From Mycobacteriales bacterium (GTDB lineage: Bacteria; Actinomycetota; Actinomycetes; Mycobacteriales; QHCD01), in contig DASXJE010000117.1 in NCBI GenBank assembly GCA_036497565.1, positions 1 through 64,000 on the forward strand: a stretch of 64,000 nucleotides of DNA, read 5' to 3'. Below, piece by piece: positions 45,080 through 56,075 of the stretch. The notes under the pieces were generated by a model. That model saw nothing but the letters and a program-made list of their open reading frames with translations, was not told where the DNA came from and did no database searches. Position numbers and translations under genes: made by a program. The first letter of the stretch is position 1. Each line of letters starts with the position of its first letter.

Positions 45080-46786
45080 TCACCCCGGATAGGTCGGCGC
45101 CACCGCGTAGATCAGCTGGTTGTTGCGCAGCAGCTGGTTCCAGGACCGGTCGGCCAGGAGCCACATACTGCCGGCGGAGGAGACCAACGTGAGGTGCTCG
45201 GGGGCGGCCGCGACCGCCGTCGGCGGGCCGGGCAGCCCGGCGGTGCTCTGGGCGGCCTCGGCGGAGCCGTCCATCTGGATCTGCCACGGCACCCGGGCCG
45301 AACTCGCGTTGGGGGCCAGCGCCGCGAGCTCGGTGGCCGACGCCCAGGACACGTCCGTCGCCTCGGAGAGGTCGGCTCCGGCCGGTCGTAGGCCGTCGAC
45401 CGTCGTCGTACCGGACTGCGTCGACACCCGGCCGACGTAGAGCCGGCCGCGGCCGATGAGGGCGACCCGGGTGCCGTCCCGCGACAACTGCAGTTGGGTG
45501 ATCGGGGCGTAACGGGCGAGCTCGGGCGCGGCCACGACCTGCGCGGCGCCGTGGACCGGGACGCTGACGAGGTCGACCCCGTCGCGCACTGTCCAGACCG
45601 CGCTGGAGTCCCGCTCCCAGGTGGGTGGGGTGAGCGTCGTGGCATGCAGTCGATCGGTCAGTGACCCGCCGAGCGGGCCGACGAAGAGGTGCTCGCTGCC
45701 GGTGCGGATGTTGACCCCGGCGAGCATCCCGCGGTTCAACCCGACGGCGACCGAGGACAGGCCGTAGGCGCCGGTCCCGGCCGGGCCGTCGATCCGCCCG
45801 TCCTGCGTCCAGACCGCACCGTCGGCGAGGAAGTAGGCGGAGGCACTCGTCGGCAGCGCGTCCGGGTCGAAGCTCTGCCAGTCCGACTGTTGCTGTTCGA
45901 TCCCGACGCCGGGAACGGTCAGCGGCTGGCCGTCGGCGAGGATCTGCACCGGGTCGGAATTGAGCTGGTCAAGCGTCCACACGATCTGGGCCGACATTCC
46001 CATGAGCTGGCCCGACGTCATCGACCCGAGCCCGGACAGGTCCACCGTGATCACCGGCGACGACTGGACGATGTTGCGGCGCAGGGTGACCCCGGACGGC
46101 ACTGCGGTGCGGACCGCGGGCGACAGCCAGGACGACGGGCCGGCGAGCAGGGCCGCCACCATCCGGTTGGCCAGCGAGCCGGCCGGCACCGAGAAGTAGC
46201 GCGGGTCGGGAACGACGACGTCGTGCTGCGGGCCGAGGAAGTAGAGGTTGACCCGCTGGTAGTTGCGGGCGAAGTCGCTGGAGGTGACGAACACTCCGGG
46301 CGGCGGGCTGCCGACCCGCCACTGACCGTCGATCTTGCGTAACGAGAGCGTCAGCCGCAACCGACCCGGCTCCGCGGTGTAGGAACCGTCGGTGCCCACC
46401 GTGGCCACCCGGCGCACCGACAGCGCGACCCTGCTGCCGTCCCGGGACGGGTTGACGTAGACCTGGTTGCCGTCGTAGACGGTGGCGCCGGCGCCGTCAT
46501 CCCAGGACGTCGCCGCGCGCGGCGTGAGGTATTTGCGGGCGACGTCGTGCTGGGGATCGCCGCCGGAGGTGGCGTCGAGGAAGCCCTGCACGATCTCGCT
46601 GGGGCCCATGCCCCGCCGGGGCGGACTGGGTACCGAACGCACATTCGGCCCCTGCTCGAGCGCGAGGCCCGCGTGCACCTTGCGCACGCTGATCGGCGCG
46701 GAGGTCTCCGGGACACTCGCGCAGGCGGTGACCACGAGTACGGCGACCGCCGAACACAGCGCCAGGCACACCCGGGAGGCCCTCAT
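45080..46786 (-). CDS. lpqB: Lipoprotein LpqB, partner of MtrAB
   Basis: A 568-residue lipoprotein. The signal peptide ends in the lipobox VVTAC with Cys22 as the lipidation site. An N-terminal SnoaL-like/GerMN region (PSEIVQGFLDATSGGDPQHD, VNLYFLGPQHDVVVPDPRYF) is followed by a beta-propeller-like C-terminal half. LpqB interacts with the MtrB sensor domain in mycobacteria. The ATG overlaps the mtrB stop (ATGA), so it is coupled to the two-component genes. Confidence 0.93.
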   Translation of the reverse strand: MRASRVCLALCSAVAVLVVTACASVPETSAPISVRKVHAGLALEQGPNVRSVPSPPRRGMGPSEIVQGFLDATSGGDPQHDVARKYLTPRAATSWDDGAGATVYDGNQVYVNPSRDGSRVALSVRRVATVGTDGSYTAEPGRLRLTLSLRKIDGQWRVGSPPPGVFVTSSDFARNYQRVNLYFLGPQHDVVVPDPRYFSVPAGSLANRMVAALLAGPSSWLSPAVRTAVPSGVTLRRNIVQSSPVITVDLSGLGSMTSGQLMGMSAQIVWTLDQLNSDPVQILADGQPLTVPGVGIEQQQSDWQSFDPDALPTSASAYFLADGAVWTQDGRIDGPAGTGAYGLSSVAVGLNRGMLAGVNIRTGSEHLFVGPLGGSLTDRLHATTLTPPTWERDSSAVWTVRDGVDLVSVPVHGAAQVVAAPELARYAPITQLQLSRDGTRVALIGRGRLYVGRVSTQSGTTTVDGLRPAGADLSEATDVSWASATELAALAPNASSARVPWQIQMDGSAEAAQSTAGLPGPPTAVAAAPEHLTLVSSAGSMWLLADRSWNQLLRNNQLIYAVAPTYPG

Positions 46787-48471
46787 GACTGCCCCGCCAC
46801 CCGCGTCGCGTCGGTCGGTGACGGCCCGCCCGCTGCGCCGGGCGGGTGCTCGGCGACCGCGGGATCGTCGGCGACCGTCCCGTCGTCGGCCGCCAACGCC
46901 CGGGCGTCCGGCGGTTCGAGCGGAAGCGGCGACCAGCTCAGTACGTCGCCGGCCCGGGTCGGGACGGTCAGCCGGAACTGCGCCCCGTGCCCGGAGCGGC
47001 CCCACACGTTGAGCCACCCGTTGTGCAGCCGGGCGTCCTCGAGGCTGATGGCGAGCCCGAGCCCGGTGCCGCCGGTACGCCGGTTGCGGGAGGGGTCGGC
47101 CCGCCAGAACCGGTTGAAGACCAGCGCGGCCTCGCTCTGGGTCAGGCCGACGCCGTGGTCGCGCACGGTCACGGCGACGGCGTCGGCGTTTCCGGCGAGC
47201 GCCACCTCGACCGGTAGCCCGTCCCCGTGCTCCAGCGCGTTGCCGAGCAGGTTGCGCAGGATCCGCTCGATCCGCCGGGGGTCGATCTCGGCGACCACCG
47301 GGGCGTTGGGCGTCCGGACCACGAGGTCGCTCCCGGCCCGGGCGGCGATCGGGGCGACGCCGTCGACCGCCCGGTCGACGAGGAGCCGCAGGTCCACCGG
47401 CTCGGCGTCGAGCTCGACCGCGCGGGCGTCGTGCCGGCTGATCTCCAGCAGGTCGACGAGCAGTGCCTCGAACCGGTCGAGCTCGGCCTGCAGGAGCTCG
47501 GCCGAGCGGGCCACCCCGGTCGGGAATCCGTCGCGGGCGGCGTAGAGCAGGTCGGCGGCCATCCGCACGGTGGTCAGCGGCGTCCGCAGTTCGTGCGACA
47601 CGTCACTGGTGAACCGTCGCTGCAGCCGGGACAGGTCCTCGAGCTGGGTGATCTGCTGCTGCAGGCTCTGCGCCATGTGGTTGAACGACGTGGCGAGCCG
47701 GGCCAGGTCGTCCTCCCCGCGCACCGGCATCCGTTCGGCCAGGTGACCGGCCGACAGCCGCTCGGCGGTGGCGGCGGCCGACCGCACCGGCCGGACCACC
47801 TGCCGGGTCACCAGCACGGCGATCGCGGCGACCAGCAGCACGAGGACCAGGCCGGCGACGACGACGGTCCGCTGCACCAGCGCGAGCGTGCGCTGCTCGG
47901 TCTGCAGCGGAAAGAGGTAGTAGAGCCCGAAGGTGCCCACCGGGCTGGTCACCGGCTCACCGATGATCAGACCCGGGCTGGACTGACCGCCCTCGTGCCG
48001 GATCGGGCCGAATTCATAGCTCTGCTTGGACTGGGAGACCAACCGGCGCAGCCGGTCGGGGACCGTCGTCGGGTCGACGTTGCCGGAGACGACCGGCTCC
48101 TGCCCTACGGCCTGGGGCAGGATCACGACGTCGAACAGGCCCGCGTTGCTGCCCTTGCCGGAGAGGTTGGCGACCAGGTTGTTCAGCGCGTTGCGGACCG
48201 TGTCCGCGCCGGACGCGGTGATCACCGACATCTGAGCGGTCGACACCCGGAGCCCGTCGTCGGCCTCGGCCAGTGCCGCGTGCCGTTTGGCGTCGAGCAG
48301 ACCGGCGCTGATCTGCCCGAGCAGCACGATGCCGATGATCAGGACGACGATGCCGGAGACCAGCGCGGTCGTGGCTGCCACCCGCACCTGCAGCGAGTGC
48401 CGCCACCGGGAGCGCAACCAGGCCGCCGGTGGCCCAACGACGGCGCGGACGCGTGCAAGGGCGGTCATCAC
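46783..48471 (-). CDS. mtrB: Sensor histidine kinase MtrB
   Basis: A 562-residue membrane kinase. One helix at about 30-52, an exported sensor loop to ~190, a second helix (VVVAGLVLVLLVAAIAVLV), HAMP, then HisKA with the phospho-acceptor His near 293 in SDVSHELRTPLTTVRM, and HATPase_c with NALEHGDG, DHGVGLTQSE and RRTGGTGLGLAI. With MtrA it controls cell-wall and division genes. A Gly/Pro-rich tail follows. GTG 48471 lies 4 bases after the mtrA stop. Confidence 0.94.
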   Translation of the reverse strand: MMTALARVRAVVGPPAAWLRSRWRHSLQVRVAATTALVSGIVVLIIGIVLLGQISAGLLDAKRHAALAEADDGLRVSTAQMSVITASGADTVRNALNNLVANLSGKGSNAGLFDVVILPQAVGQEPVVSGNVDPTTVPDRLRRLVSQSKQSYEFGPIRHEGGQSSPGLIIGEPVTSPVGTFGLYYLFPLQTEQRTLALVQRTVVVAGLVLVLLVAAIAVLVTRQVVRPVRSAAATAERLSAGHLAERMPVRGEDDLARLATSFNHMAQSLQQQITQLEDLSRLQRRFTSDVSHELRTPLTTVRMAADLLYAARDGFPTGVARSAELLQAELDRFEALLVDLLEISRHDARAVELDAEPVDLRLLVDRAVDGVAPIAARAGSDLVVRTPNAPVVAEIDPRRIERILRNLLGNALEHGDGLPVEVALAGNADAVAVTVRDHGVGLTQSEAALVFNRFWRADPSRNRRTGGTGLGLAISLEDARLHNGWLNVWGRSGHGAQFRLTVPTRAGDVLSWSPLPLEPPDARALAADDGTVADDPAVAEHPPGAAGGPSPTDATRVAGQS

Positions 48472-48475
48472 GGAA

Positions 48476-49153
48476 CTACGGGGACCCGGCCTTGTAGCCG
48501 ACGCCGCGCACGGTCAGCACGATGCGGGGATTCTCCGGATCGCGTTCGATCTTCGACCGCAGCCGCTGGACGTGGACATTGACCAGCCGGGTGTCGGCCG
48601 CGTGCCGATAGCCCCACACCTGTTCGAGCAGGACCTCGCGGGTGAAGACCTGCCGCGGCTTACGGGCCAGGGCGAGCAGCAGGTCGAACTCCAGCGGGGT
48701 CAGGCTGATCAGCGCACCGGCGCGGCTCACCGAGTGCCCGGAGACGTCGATGGTCAGATCGCCGATCGCCAGCGACTCGACCGGTTCGTCGTCGTTGCGA
48801 CGCAGCCGGGCCCGGACCCGGGCGACGAGTTCCTTCGGCTTGAACGGCTTGACGACGTAGTCGTCGGCACCGGACTCGAGGCCCAGCACGATGTCGACGG
48901 TGTCGGATTTGGCCGTGAGCATGACGATGGGTACGCCGGATTCGGTCCGGATCGCCCGGCACACGTCTATCCCGCTCATACCGGGCAGCATCAGGTCGAG
49001 CAGGACGACATCCGGACGCATCTCGTGGAAGGCGGCCAGAGCGGCACCGCCGTCGCCGACGAAGGAGGCGTCGAACCCTTCGCTGCGCAGCACGATGCCA
49101 AGCATCTCGGCGAGCGCCGGGTCGTCGTCGACCACCAGCACACGTCCCCTCAT
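48476..49153 (-). CDS. mtrA: Response regulator MtrA
   Basis: A 225-residue OmpR/PhoB-type response regulator. The acidic pocket is D9-D11, phospho-acceptor D53 lies in LLDLMLPG and Lys82 in LTAK. The C-terminal winged helix (PLEFDLLLALARKPRQVFTRE, VNVHVQRLRSKIE) binds DNA. It is essential in M. tuberculosis and controls cell-wall hydrolase and replication genes. First gene of mtrA-mtrB-lpqB; 78 bases separate it from the short adenosylhomocysteinase upstream. Confidence 0.96.
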   Translation of the reverse strand: MRGRVLVVDDDPALAEMLGIVLRSEGFDASFVGDGGAALAAFHEMRPDVVLLDLMLPGMSGIDVCRAIRTESGVPIVMLTAKSDTVDIVLGLESGADDYVVKPFKPKELVARVRARLRRNDDEPVESLAIGDLTIDVSGHSVSRAGALISLTPLEFDLLLALARKPRQVFTREVLLEQVWGYRHAADTRLVNVHVQRLRSKIERDPENPRIVLTVRGVGYKAGSP

Positions 49154-49231
49154 AGCCCTATCGTGGCACCTCCCGACCGCAAACCGGGACCCGCGCGGGC
49201 GCGGCGCGGTTCCCGACGGGCTTGGGGGCCG

Positions 49232-50503
49232 TCAACTGCCGTGCTCCCAGGAGTCCAGATATCCGGTCTGAACCTCGCTCAGCCGGTCGATCGCGAGGCC
49301 CATCGAGGTGAGCTTCCGCCGGGCGACCTCGTCGTCGACCGCCGCGGGGACGTCGTACACGCCGGGCGGCAATTCGGCATGGTGCCGGACGAGCCACGCG
49401 GTGGTCAGCGCCTGGTCGGCGAAGGACATGTCCATGACCGCCGCCGGGTGGCCCTCCGCGGCCCCGAGGTTGGCGACCCGTCCCTCGGCGAGCAGCAGGA
49501 GCCGGCGGCCGTCGGCGAGCACGTATTCGTCGGTGTGCGGACGGACCTGGCGGCGGACCCGGGCCGCGTGCTCGGCCAGCCAGCGGACGTCGATCTCGAC
49601 GTCGAAGTGGCCGGCATTGACCAGGACCGCCCCGTCCTTCATCGCCTTCAGGTGCGGCTCGACGACGACGTCCCGGTTGCCGGTCACGGTGATGAACACG
49701 TCGCCGATCGGAGCCGCGGCGGCCATCGGCATGACCCGGTATCCGTTCATGGTGGCGTCGAGAGCCCGGACCGGGTCGATCTCGGTGACCACCACGGAGG
49801 CGCCGAGCCCGGTGGCCCGGCTGGCGACGCCGCGCCCGCACGATCCGTAGCCGGCGACGACGACGGTGCGGCCGGCCAGCAGCATGTTCGTGGCGCGGAA
49901 GATCGCGTCGAGCACCGATTGCCCGGTGCCGTAGGTGTTGTCGAAGAGCTGTTTGGTCCCGGTGTCGTTGACCGCGATCATCGGGATCCGCAGCGCGCCG
50001 GCGCGCGCCATCGCCCGCAACCGCAGCAGCCCGGTGGTGGTCTGCTCGCAGCCCGCCCGGACCCGGTCGAGCAGATCGGTCCGCTCGGCGTGCAGGGTGC
50101 TGACCAGGTCGCAGGCGTCGTCGAGCACGAGGTCGGGCTCCCGGTCGAGTACAGCGCCGATGTGCCGGTAGTACTCGGGCAGGTCGACGCCGGCCCGCGC
50201 GAATACGGCGACGCCGTGATCGGCGACCAGTGCGGCGGCCGTGTCGTCCTGCGTCGACAGCGGGTTGGACGCCGCCAGGGCGACCTGTGCACCGCCCGCG
50301 ACCAGGGTGCGCATCAGGTTGGCGGTCTCGGCCGTGACGTGCATGCACGCCGCGACGGTCAGCCCGGACAACGGGCGCTCGGCCGCGAACCGCTCCCGGA
50401 TCCCGCGCAGCACCGGCATGTCCCGGTCGGCCCAGTCGATCCGGCCCCGCCCGGCCGCGGCCAGGCCGAGGTCGGTGACGTCGTACGGCGGTGCCACCTT
50501 CAT
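49232..50503 (-). CDS. Short-form adenosylhomocysteinase paralog (archaeal/Thermotoga-like)
   Basis: A 423-residue member of the S-adenosylhomocysteine hydrolase family lacking the insert and the C-terminal PDHYRY tail of canonical bacterial AhcY. NAD loop VVVAGYGSCGRG, VTEIDPVRALDA and NAGHFDVEID are intact. The purine-site motif reads MHVTAETA (H55, E59), where canonical AhcY has HMTVQTA, as in archaeal and Thermotoga enzymes; some of those prefer S-inosylhomocysteine. It follows ahcY by 28 bases. Whether it hydrolyses SAH, an inosyl analogue or another thioether is open. Confidence 0.85.
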   Translation of the reverse strand: MKVAPPYDVTDLGLAAAGRGRIDWADRDMPVLRGIRERFAAERPLSGLTVAACMHVTAETANLMRTLVAGGAQVALAASNPLSTQDDTAAALVADHGVAVFARAGVDLPEYYRHIGAVLDREPDLVLDDACDLVSTLHAERTDLLDRVRAGCEQTTTGLLRLRAMARAGALRIPMIAVNDTGTKQLFDNTYGTGQSVLDAIFRATNMLLAGRTVVVAGYGSCGRGVASRATGLGASVVVTEIDPVRALDATMNGYRVMPMAAAAPIGDVFITVTGNRDVVVEPHLKAMKDGAVLVNAGHFDVEIDVRWLAEHAARVRRQVRPHTDEYVLADGRRLLLLAEGRVANLGAAEGHPAAVMDMSFADQALTTAWLVRHHAELPPGVYDVPAAVDDEVARRKLTSMGLAIDRLSEVQTGYLDSWEHGS

Positions 50504-50531
50504 CGCCGGGCCGCGAGCGGGAGTCGGCCGG

Positions 50532-52030
<1,499 letters not shown>

Positions 52031-52034
<4 letters not shown>

Positions 52035-52450
52035 GCGGACTCCCTGACAGGTGTGATGAGGGGCGCGGCGGGGCGGTCGGCCGGTGCCGGGCCGTCGGCG
52101 CGGATCTCGGCGATCAACCGTTGGTGCTTGTCCTGCTCGAAGCGCAGCCAGTCCGGCGGCGAGACGTCGTCGGGCCGCTCGGGAGTGGCCGACAGCCATC
52201 CGTCCACGGCGTCGTGCAGTTCGGCGTCGGCGCGCAGCCTGCGGGCGAACCCGACGTCGCCGAGGCCGAGGTCGTGATCGGCGAGCAGCTCGCGCAGCGT
52301 ACGAAGCCGCTGCAGCTGGGCCGGGCCGTACAGGCGGTAGCCGGCCGCCGACCGGGACGCCTCGACCAGCCCGATGGCCTCGATGTAGCGCAGCATGCGC
52401 GCCGACCACCCGGTCGTCTCCGCCGCTTCGTGGATCGTGAGGGTATCCAT
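52031..52450 (-). CDS. MerR-family regulator coupled to ahcY
   Basis: A 139-residue MerR-type regulator: [20 protein letters not shown] and [20 protein letters not shown] form the winged HTH. The C-terminal ~65 residues are too short for a known ligand domain and end in a Pro/Ala-rich tail. ATG 52450 is chosen over GTG 52468 because the HTH begins there. It overlaps ahcY by four bases and is preceded by a 20-base dyad, so it likely controls itself and the methyl-cycle genes. Confidence 0.87.
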
Positions 52451-52460
52451 CGCCCCGGAC

Positions 52461-52480
52461 GTTACCACGGTCGTGTCAAC
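52461..52480. promoter_or_regulatory. Candidate MerR operator upstream of the merR-ahcY operon
   Basis: GTTACCACGGTCGTGTCAAC, an imperfect dyad (7 of 10 positions pair, with GTT/AAC ends and CACG/CGTG cores). It lies 11 bases before the regulator's ATG and overlaps a minus-strand TTGACA. A 20-base dyad here fits a MerR dimer. Confidence 0.45.
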
Positions 52481-52496
52481 GTTCTAAGAAACCCTG

Positions 52497-53696
52497 CTAC
52501 GGGGTCCCCGGCGCCGCGAGGTTGGTGGTGACCCGGTACGCCGTGCCCGAGCCGGTGACCGTCACCGGTCCCCCGCCGGCCGGGAGGTAGGCCGATCGGC
52601 CCGGAGCCAACCCGACGGACTCGGCGTCCTGCTCGACCCGCACGGTTCCGGACAGCGCCACGAAGATCTGCGGTCCGGCCGCGTCGACGGTCACCGCGTC
52701 GTCGGCCACGGTGATCCGGGACAGCCGGAACTCCTTGGCCGGGACGTCGTAGACGTGCTCGCCGTTGGGCAGCGCGCGACCGGACTGCACCGGCGGCAGG
52801 CCCGGGACCGGATCGAGCACCCGCAGCAATTCCGGGACGTCGACGTGCTTGCCGGTCAGCCCGCCGCGCAGCACGTTGTCGGAGTTGACCAGCACCTCGA
52901 CACCGAACCCGTCGAGGTAGGCGTGCAGGTTTCCGGCGGGCAGGAACACCGCCTGCCCGGGCGCCAGCCGGACCAGGTTCATCAGCAACGCGACGACGAC
53001 GCCGGCGTCGTCGGGATAGGCGGCGGCCAGGTCGGCGACGCGCGCCTTCTCCGGCGCGAACTCGCCGCCGCCCACCCCGCAGGCGGCACCCACGGCGGCG
53101 ACGAGGGGCCCGCGCTCGGGCGGATCGAGAGCCAGCAACCCACCGACGACCTGCCGCAGCCCGGCCTCGTCGGGGCGCTCGGCGAGGACGGCGTCGTAAG
53201 CCGCGAGTTCGGGCACCGCGAGCTCGGCGAGCAGCCGGCGGGTCTCGGCGACGTCGCGGAAGCCGATCAGGCCGGTGAACGGGGTGACGGCGCAGATCAG
53301 CTCCGGCTTGTGCTGCGGATCGGGGTAGTTGCGGCGCGGGTCGTCGGGCGGGATCCCGGCGGCCTCCTCCGCGGCGTACCCGGCCCGGGCCAGCTCCGTG
53401 GTCGGGTGCGCCTGCAGGGAGAGCGGCGCCTCCGCGGCCAACAGCTTGGCCAGGAACGGCAGCGTCGTACCGAGCTCGGCGACGGTGTGCTCGCCCAGCT
53501 CGCCGACCGGGTCGGCGGCGATGCGCTTGTCCAGCGGCTCGCCGTTCGGCAGTCGCGACGGCCCGGTGGAGTGGGCGCCCATCCACAGCTCCGCCCGCGG
53601 CTCCGGCGCCGGACTGGGCTCGCCCAGCAGCTCCGGGAGCACGGTGCGCGAACCCCACGCGTACGGGCGCACCGGGTTGGTGAGCGGGAAGATCAT
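52497..53696 (-). CDS. manA: Mannose-6-phosphate isomerase, class I
   Basis: A 399-residue zinc cupin enzyme interconverting fructose 6-phosphate and mannose 6-phosphate. Zinc site motifs are PLSLQAHPTTELA and YPDPQHKPELI, with LPAGNLHAYLDGFGVEVLVNSDNVLRGGLT carrying further ligands across its length. It feeds GDP-mannose and cell-wall glycans with ManB upstream. The ATG overlaps the stop of the CDF transporter gene (ATGA). Confidence 0.95.
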   Translation of the reverse strand: MIFPLTNPVRPYAWGSRTVLPELLGEPSPAPEPRAELWMGAHSTGPSRLPNGEPLDKRIAADPVGELGEHTVAELGTTLPFLAKLLAAEAPLSLQAHPTTELARAGYAAEEAAGIPPDDPRRNYPDPQHKPELICAVTPFTGLIGFRDVAETRRLLAELAVPELAAYDAVLAERPDEAGLRQVVGGLLALDPPERGPLVAAVGAACGVGGGEFAPEKARVADLAAAYPDDAGVVVALLMNLVRLAPGQAVFLPAGNLHAYLDGFGVEVLVNSDNVLRGGLTGKHVDVPELLRVLDPVPGLPPVQSGRALPNGEHVYDVPAKEFRLSRITVADDAVTVDAAGPQIFVALSGTVRVEQDAESVGLAPGRSAYLPAGGGPVTVTGSGTAYRVTTNLAAPGTP

Positions 53697-54658
53697 TGTG
53701 GGCTTCCTTGCGGGGTCTCGGGCTGGGATCCGGATGTGGTTCCGGGTTGGGGTCCGCGGTCGAGGTCGGGTTCGAGGTAGATGACCCGCGCCAGCGGCTC
53801 CACCTCGCGGACCCGGCGTTCGGCACTGTCGATGGCGGCTGCGACCTTGTCCAGGCTGATCGTGCGGGGCACCGCGATCTTCGCCGCGACCAGCAACTCC
53901 TCGGGTCCGAGGTGCAGGGTGCGCAGGTGGATCACCCGGTCAACGCTCTGCCCGACCAGCGCCGCCCGGATCCGCGCCACCGCGTCCGGCGAGGCGGCCT
54001 CGCCGATGAGCAGGCTCTTGGTCTCGATGATCAGCACGATCGCGATGGCGCCGAGCAGTACGCCGATGGCCAGTGACCCGGCGGCGTCCCACCGCGGTTC
54101 GTCGGTCAGGGTGGCCAGACCGACGCCGAGGAGGGCGAACACCAGGCCGATCAGCGCGCCGAAGTCCTCGAGCAGGACCACCGGGAGCTCGGGTGCCTTG
54201 GCCCGCCGGATGTAGCCGGCCCAGGAGCTGCGGCCGCGCACCTTGCCCGCCTCGTGCACCGCCGTACGGAAGGAGAACCCCTCCAGGACGGCGGCCACGA
54301 CCAGGATCAGCACCGCGACCAGCGGCGACTCGAGCTGCTTGGGGTGCTGGAGTTTGTGCATCCCTTCGTACAGCGCGAACACCGAACCGAGCGAGAAGAT
54401 CACGAGCGCGACCACGAAGGCGTAGAAGTACCGGTCGCGGCCGTAGCCGAACGGGTGTTCCTCGGTGGCCGCCCGGGTGGCGGTGCGGCCCCCGACGAGC
54501 AGCAGGATCTGGTTGCACGAGTCGGCCACGGAGTGCACCGACTCGGCGAGCATCGACGTCGAGCCGGTGATGAAGAAGCCCACGAACTTCGCCACCGCGA
54601 TGCCGATGTTGGCGCCGAGGGCGGCGATCACCGCCCGGGTGCCGCCGGACGTGCTCAT
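53693..54658 (-). CDS. Cation diffusion facilitator transporter
   Basis: A 321-residue CDF transporter with about six membrane helices and a C-terminal cytoplasmic domain. The helix-2 site has AESVHSVADSCNQ (H/D metal ligands); the helix-5 site reads LLEDFGALIG, with Glu-Asp where His-x3-Asp is common, as in the SLC30A9-like subgroup. It exports zinc or another divalent metal. The tail is Pro/Gly/Ser-rich. Located between tobH and manA, a placement also found elsewhere in actinobacteria. Confidence 0.9.
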   Translation of the reverse strand: MSTSGGTRAVIAALGANIGIAVAKFVGFFITGSTSMLAESVHSVADSCNQILLLVGGRTATRAATEEHPFGYGRDRYFYAFVVALVIFSLGSVFALYEGMHKLQHPKQLESPLVAVLILVVAAVLEGFSFRTAVHEAGKVRGRSSWAGYIRRAKAPELPVVLLEDFGALIGLVFALLGVGLATLTDEPRWDAAGSLAIGVLLGAIAIVLIIETKSLLIGEAASPDAVARIRAALVGQSVDRVIHLRTLHLGPEELLVAAKIAVPRTISLDKVAAAIDSAERRVREVEPLARVIYLEPDLDRGPQPGTTSGSQPETPQGSPQ

Positions 54659-54680
54659 CGCGGCGGTGCGGTCTCGGCCG

Positions 54681-55841
54681 TCACGGGGCCGACCCGGGCG
54701 GACCGTCCTCGACCGGACCCCACGGGTCGATCCCGTAGAGCATCGCGAGGTAGCTGGCGGCGAAATCGAGTACGCCGATCAGCTGGGCCAGCCGAAGCAA
54801 CGGTGGCGCCTCCTCGGCGGCCCATTCCGTCACCGGCAGGCCCCGCCGTTCGATCAGGTCGTCCACCTGCGAGAGGCGGCGGACCGCGTCGATCTCCGGG
54901 TCGGCGTCGCGCACCATGACCAGGCGGGCCCGCACCGGCTCCGGCTCGTCGACCCGGTCCCGGAACAGGTCGTCCTCGACCGGGGCAGGAGTGAGCCCGC
55001 CGGCGCCGAACGGCCCGTCGAGCGGCCCGAGCCCGCCGAGCCACAGATCGTCGAAGCTTCCGGTCACGGCCGGATAGCGCGCGGAGGCGCCAAGCATGTC
55101 GGTGAAGCGGCGGGCCGCGACGTCCGCGAGCGGGGAGGACCCCCAGACCACCGGCAGCGATCCGGCGAGCTGAATGGCCAACTGCTTGGCCGGGTTGACG
55201 AACGACTCGCTGGTCGGCCGGCAGCGCACCGCGTCGTCGTCGAGCCGCTGGGCCACGGCCTCGAGGAGGTCACCGGGCACGTCCAGCAGCCCGACCGGGG
55301 CGGCCAGGCAGACCAGCCCGGTGAGCAGGGACCACAGCCGGCCGCGGGCCGGTCCGTGATCGGGCACCGTCACCAGGCTGCCGCGGGCCCGGGAAACGAC
55401 CGCCGCCAGCGGGGTGTCGGCCGGACCGACCCCGGCCACTTCGCAGCCCCGCGACCCGGCCGCCTGCAGTACCGACAGGGTGGCGGCGTTGGCGCCGGAC
55501 GCGCTCAGCCCGACGACGAGGTCGGCGGCCCCGACCCAGCGCGGCAGGTCGGGCCCGGCGTGGGCCACGATCGGGGCGGTGACCTCCGGTCCGGTGAGCG
55601 TCGACAGCGCCCGGGCGGCCAGCCGGCAGACGCCGCTCCCCACGACGAGCACGCTGCGCGGGGCGCCCTGACCGGCCAGCGAGGCCACGCCGCCCTCCTC
55701 GGCGGCCGCGACCGTACGCCGGACCTGCGGGCCGGCGGTGGCGTTCTCCCGCAGCATGCCGGACGGATCGGCGGAGGCCTGTCGGTCGGGGTCGTCGAGG
55801 ACCGTCTCGTCGACCGGCCCGGGCCCGGATCCGACGCTCAT
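54681..55841 (-). CDS. SIS-domain protein (TobH/Rv3256c-like, phosphosugar isomerase fold)
   Basis: A 386-residue protein with two SIS-like alpha/beta halves: VLVVGSGVCRLAARAL and LVVGLSASGANAATL (first half) and VVWGSSPLADVAARRF (second half). This matches bifunctional phosphoglucose/phosphomannose isomerase-like proteins, including M. tuberculosis Rv3256c. Catalytic residues for isomerisation are not all obvious, so enzymatic activity is uncertain. ATG 55841 lies 10 bases after the Trm112 stop; ATG 55871 would overlap it. Confidence 0.85.
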   Translation of the reverse strand: MSVGSGPGPVDETVLDDPDRQASADPSGMLRENATAGPQVRRTVAAAEEGGVASLAGQGAPRSVLVVGSGVCRLAARALSTLTGPEVTAPIVAHAGPDLPRWVGAADLVVGLSASGANAATLSVLQAAGSRGCEVAGVGPADTPLAAVVSRARGSLVTVPDHGPARGRLWSLLTGLVCLAAPVGLLDVPGDLLEAVAQRLDDDAVRCRPTSESFVNPAKQLAIQLAGSLPVVWGSSPLADVAARRFTDMLGASARYPAVTGSFDDLWLGGLGPLDGPFGAGGLTPAPVEDDLFRDRVDEPEPVRARLVMVRDADPEIDAVRRLSQVDDLIERRGLPVTEWAAEEAPPLLRLAQLIGVLDFAASYLAMLYGIDPWGPVEDGPPGSAP

Positions 55842-55851
55842 CGAGGGACGG

Positions 55852-56052
55852 TCAGGACGAGCCGGCGTCATCCGGCGCCGGCCGGCCCGGGCGGGTCGCC
55901 TCGTCGACGAGCAGCACCGGGATGTCGTCACGGACGGGGTAGGCCAGTCCGCAGCCTGTGCAGACGAGCTGCGAGGCCGCGTCGTCGACGCGGAGCTCGG
56001 CGTGGCACGCCGGGCAGGCGAGGATCTCCAGCAGGGCAGGATCGAGGTTCAC
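55852..56052 (-). CDS. Trm112-family zinc-ribbon protein
   Basis: A 66-residue protein with two Cys pairs (CPACHAEL and CTGCGLAYPVRDDIPVLL), the Trm112/UPF0434 pattern. Eukaryotic relatives activate methyltransferases; the bacterial role is unclear. GTG 56052 follows GGGAG at five bases. It lies between manB and the SIS gene on one strand, as in other actinobacteria. A start before homology at 57099 would be artefactual. Confidence 0.88.
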   Translation of the reverse strand: MNLDPALLEILACPACHAELRVDDAASQLVCTGCGLAYPVRDDIPVLLVDEATRPGRPAPDDAGSS

Positions 56053-56075
56053 CGGGGCTCCCGAGGGTTGGCAGG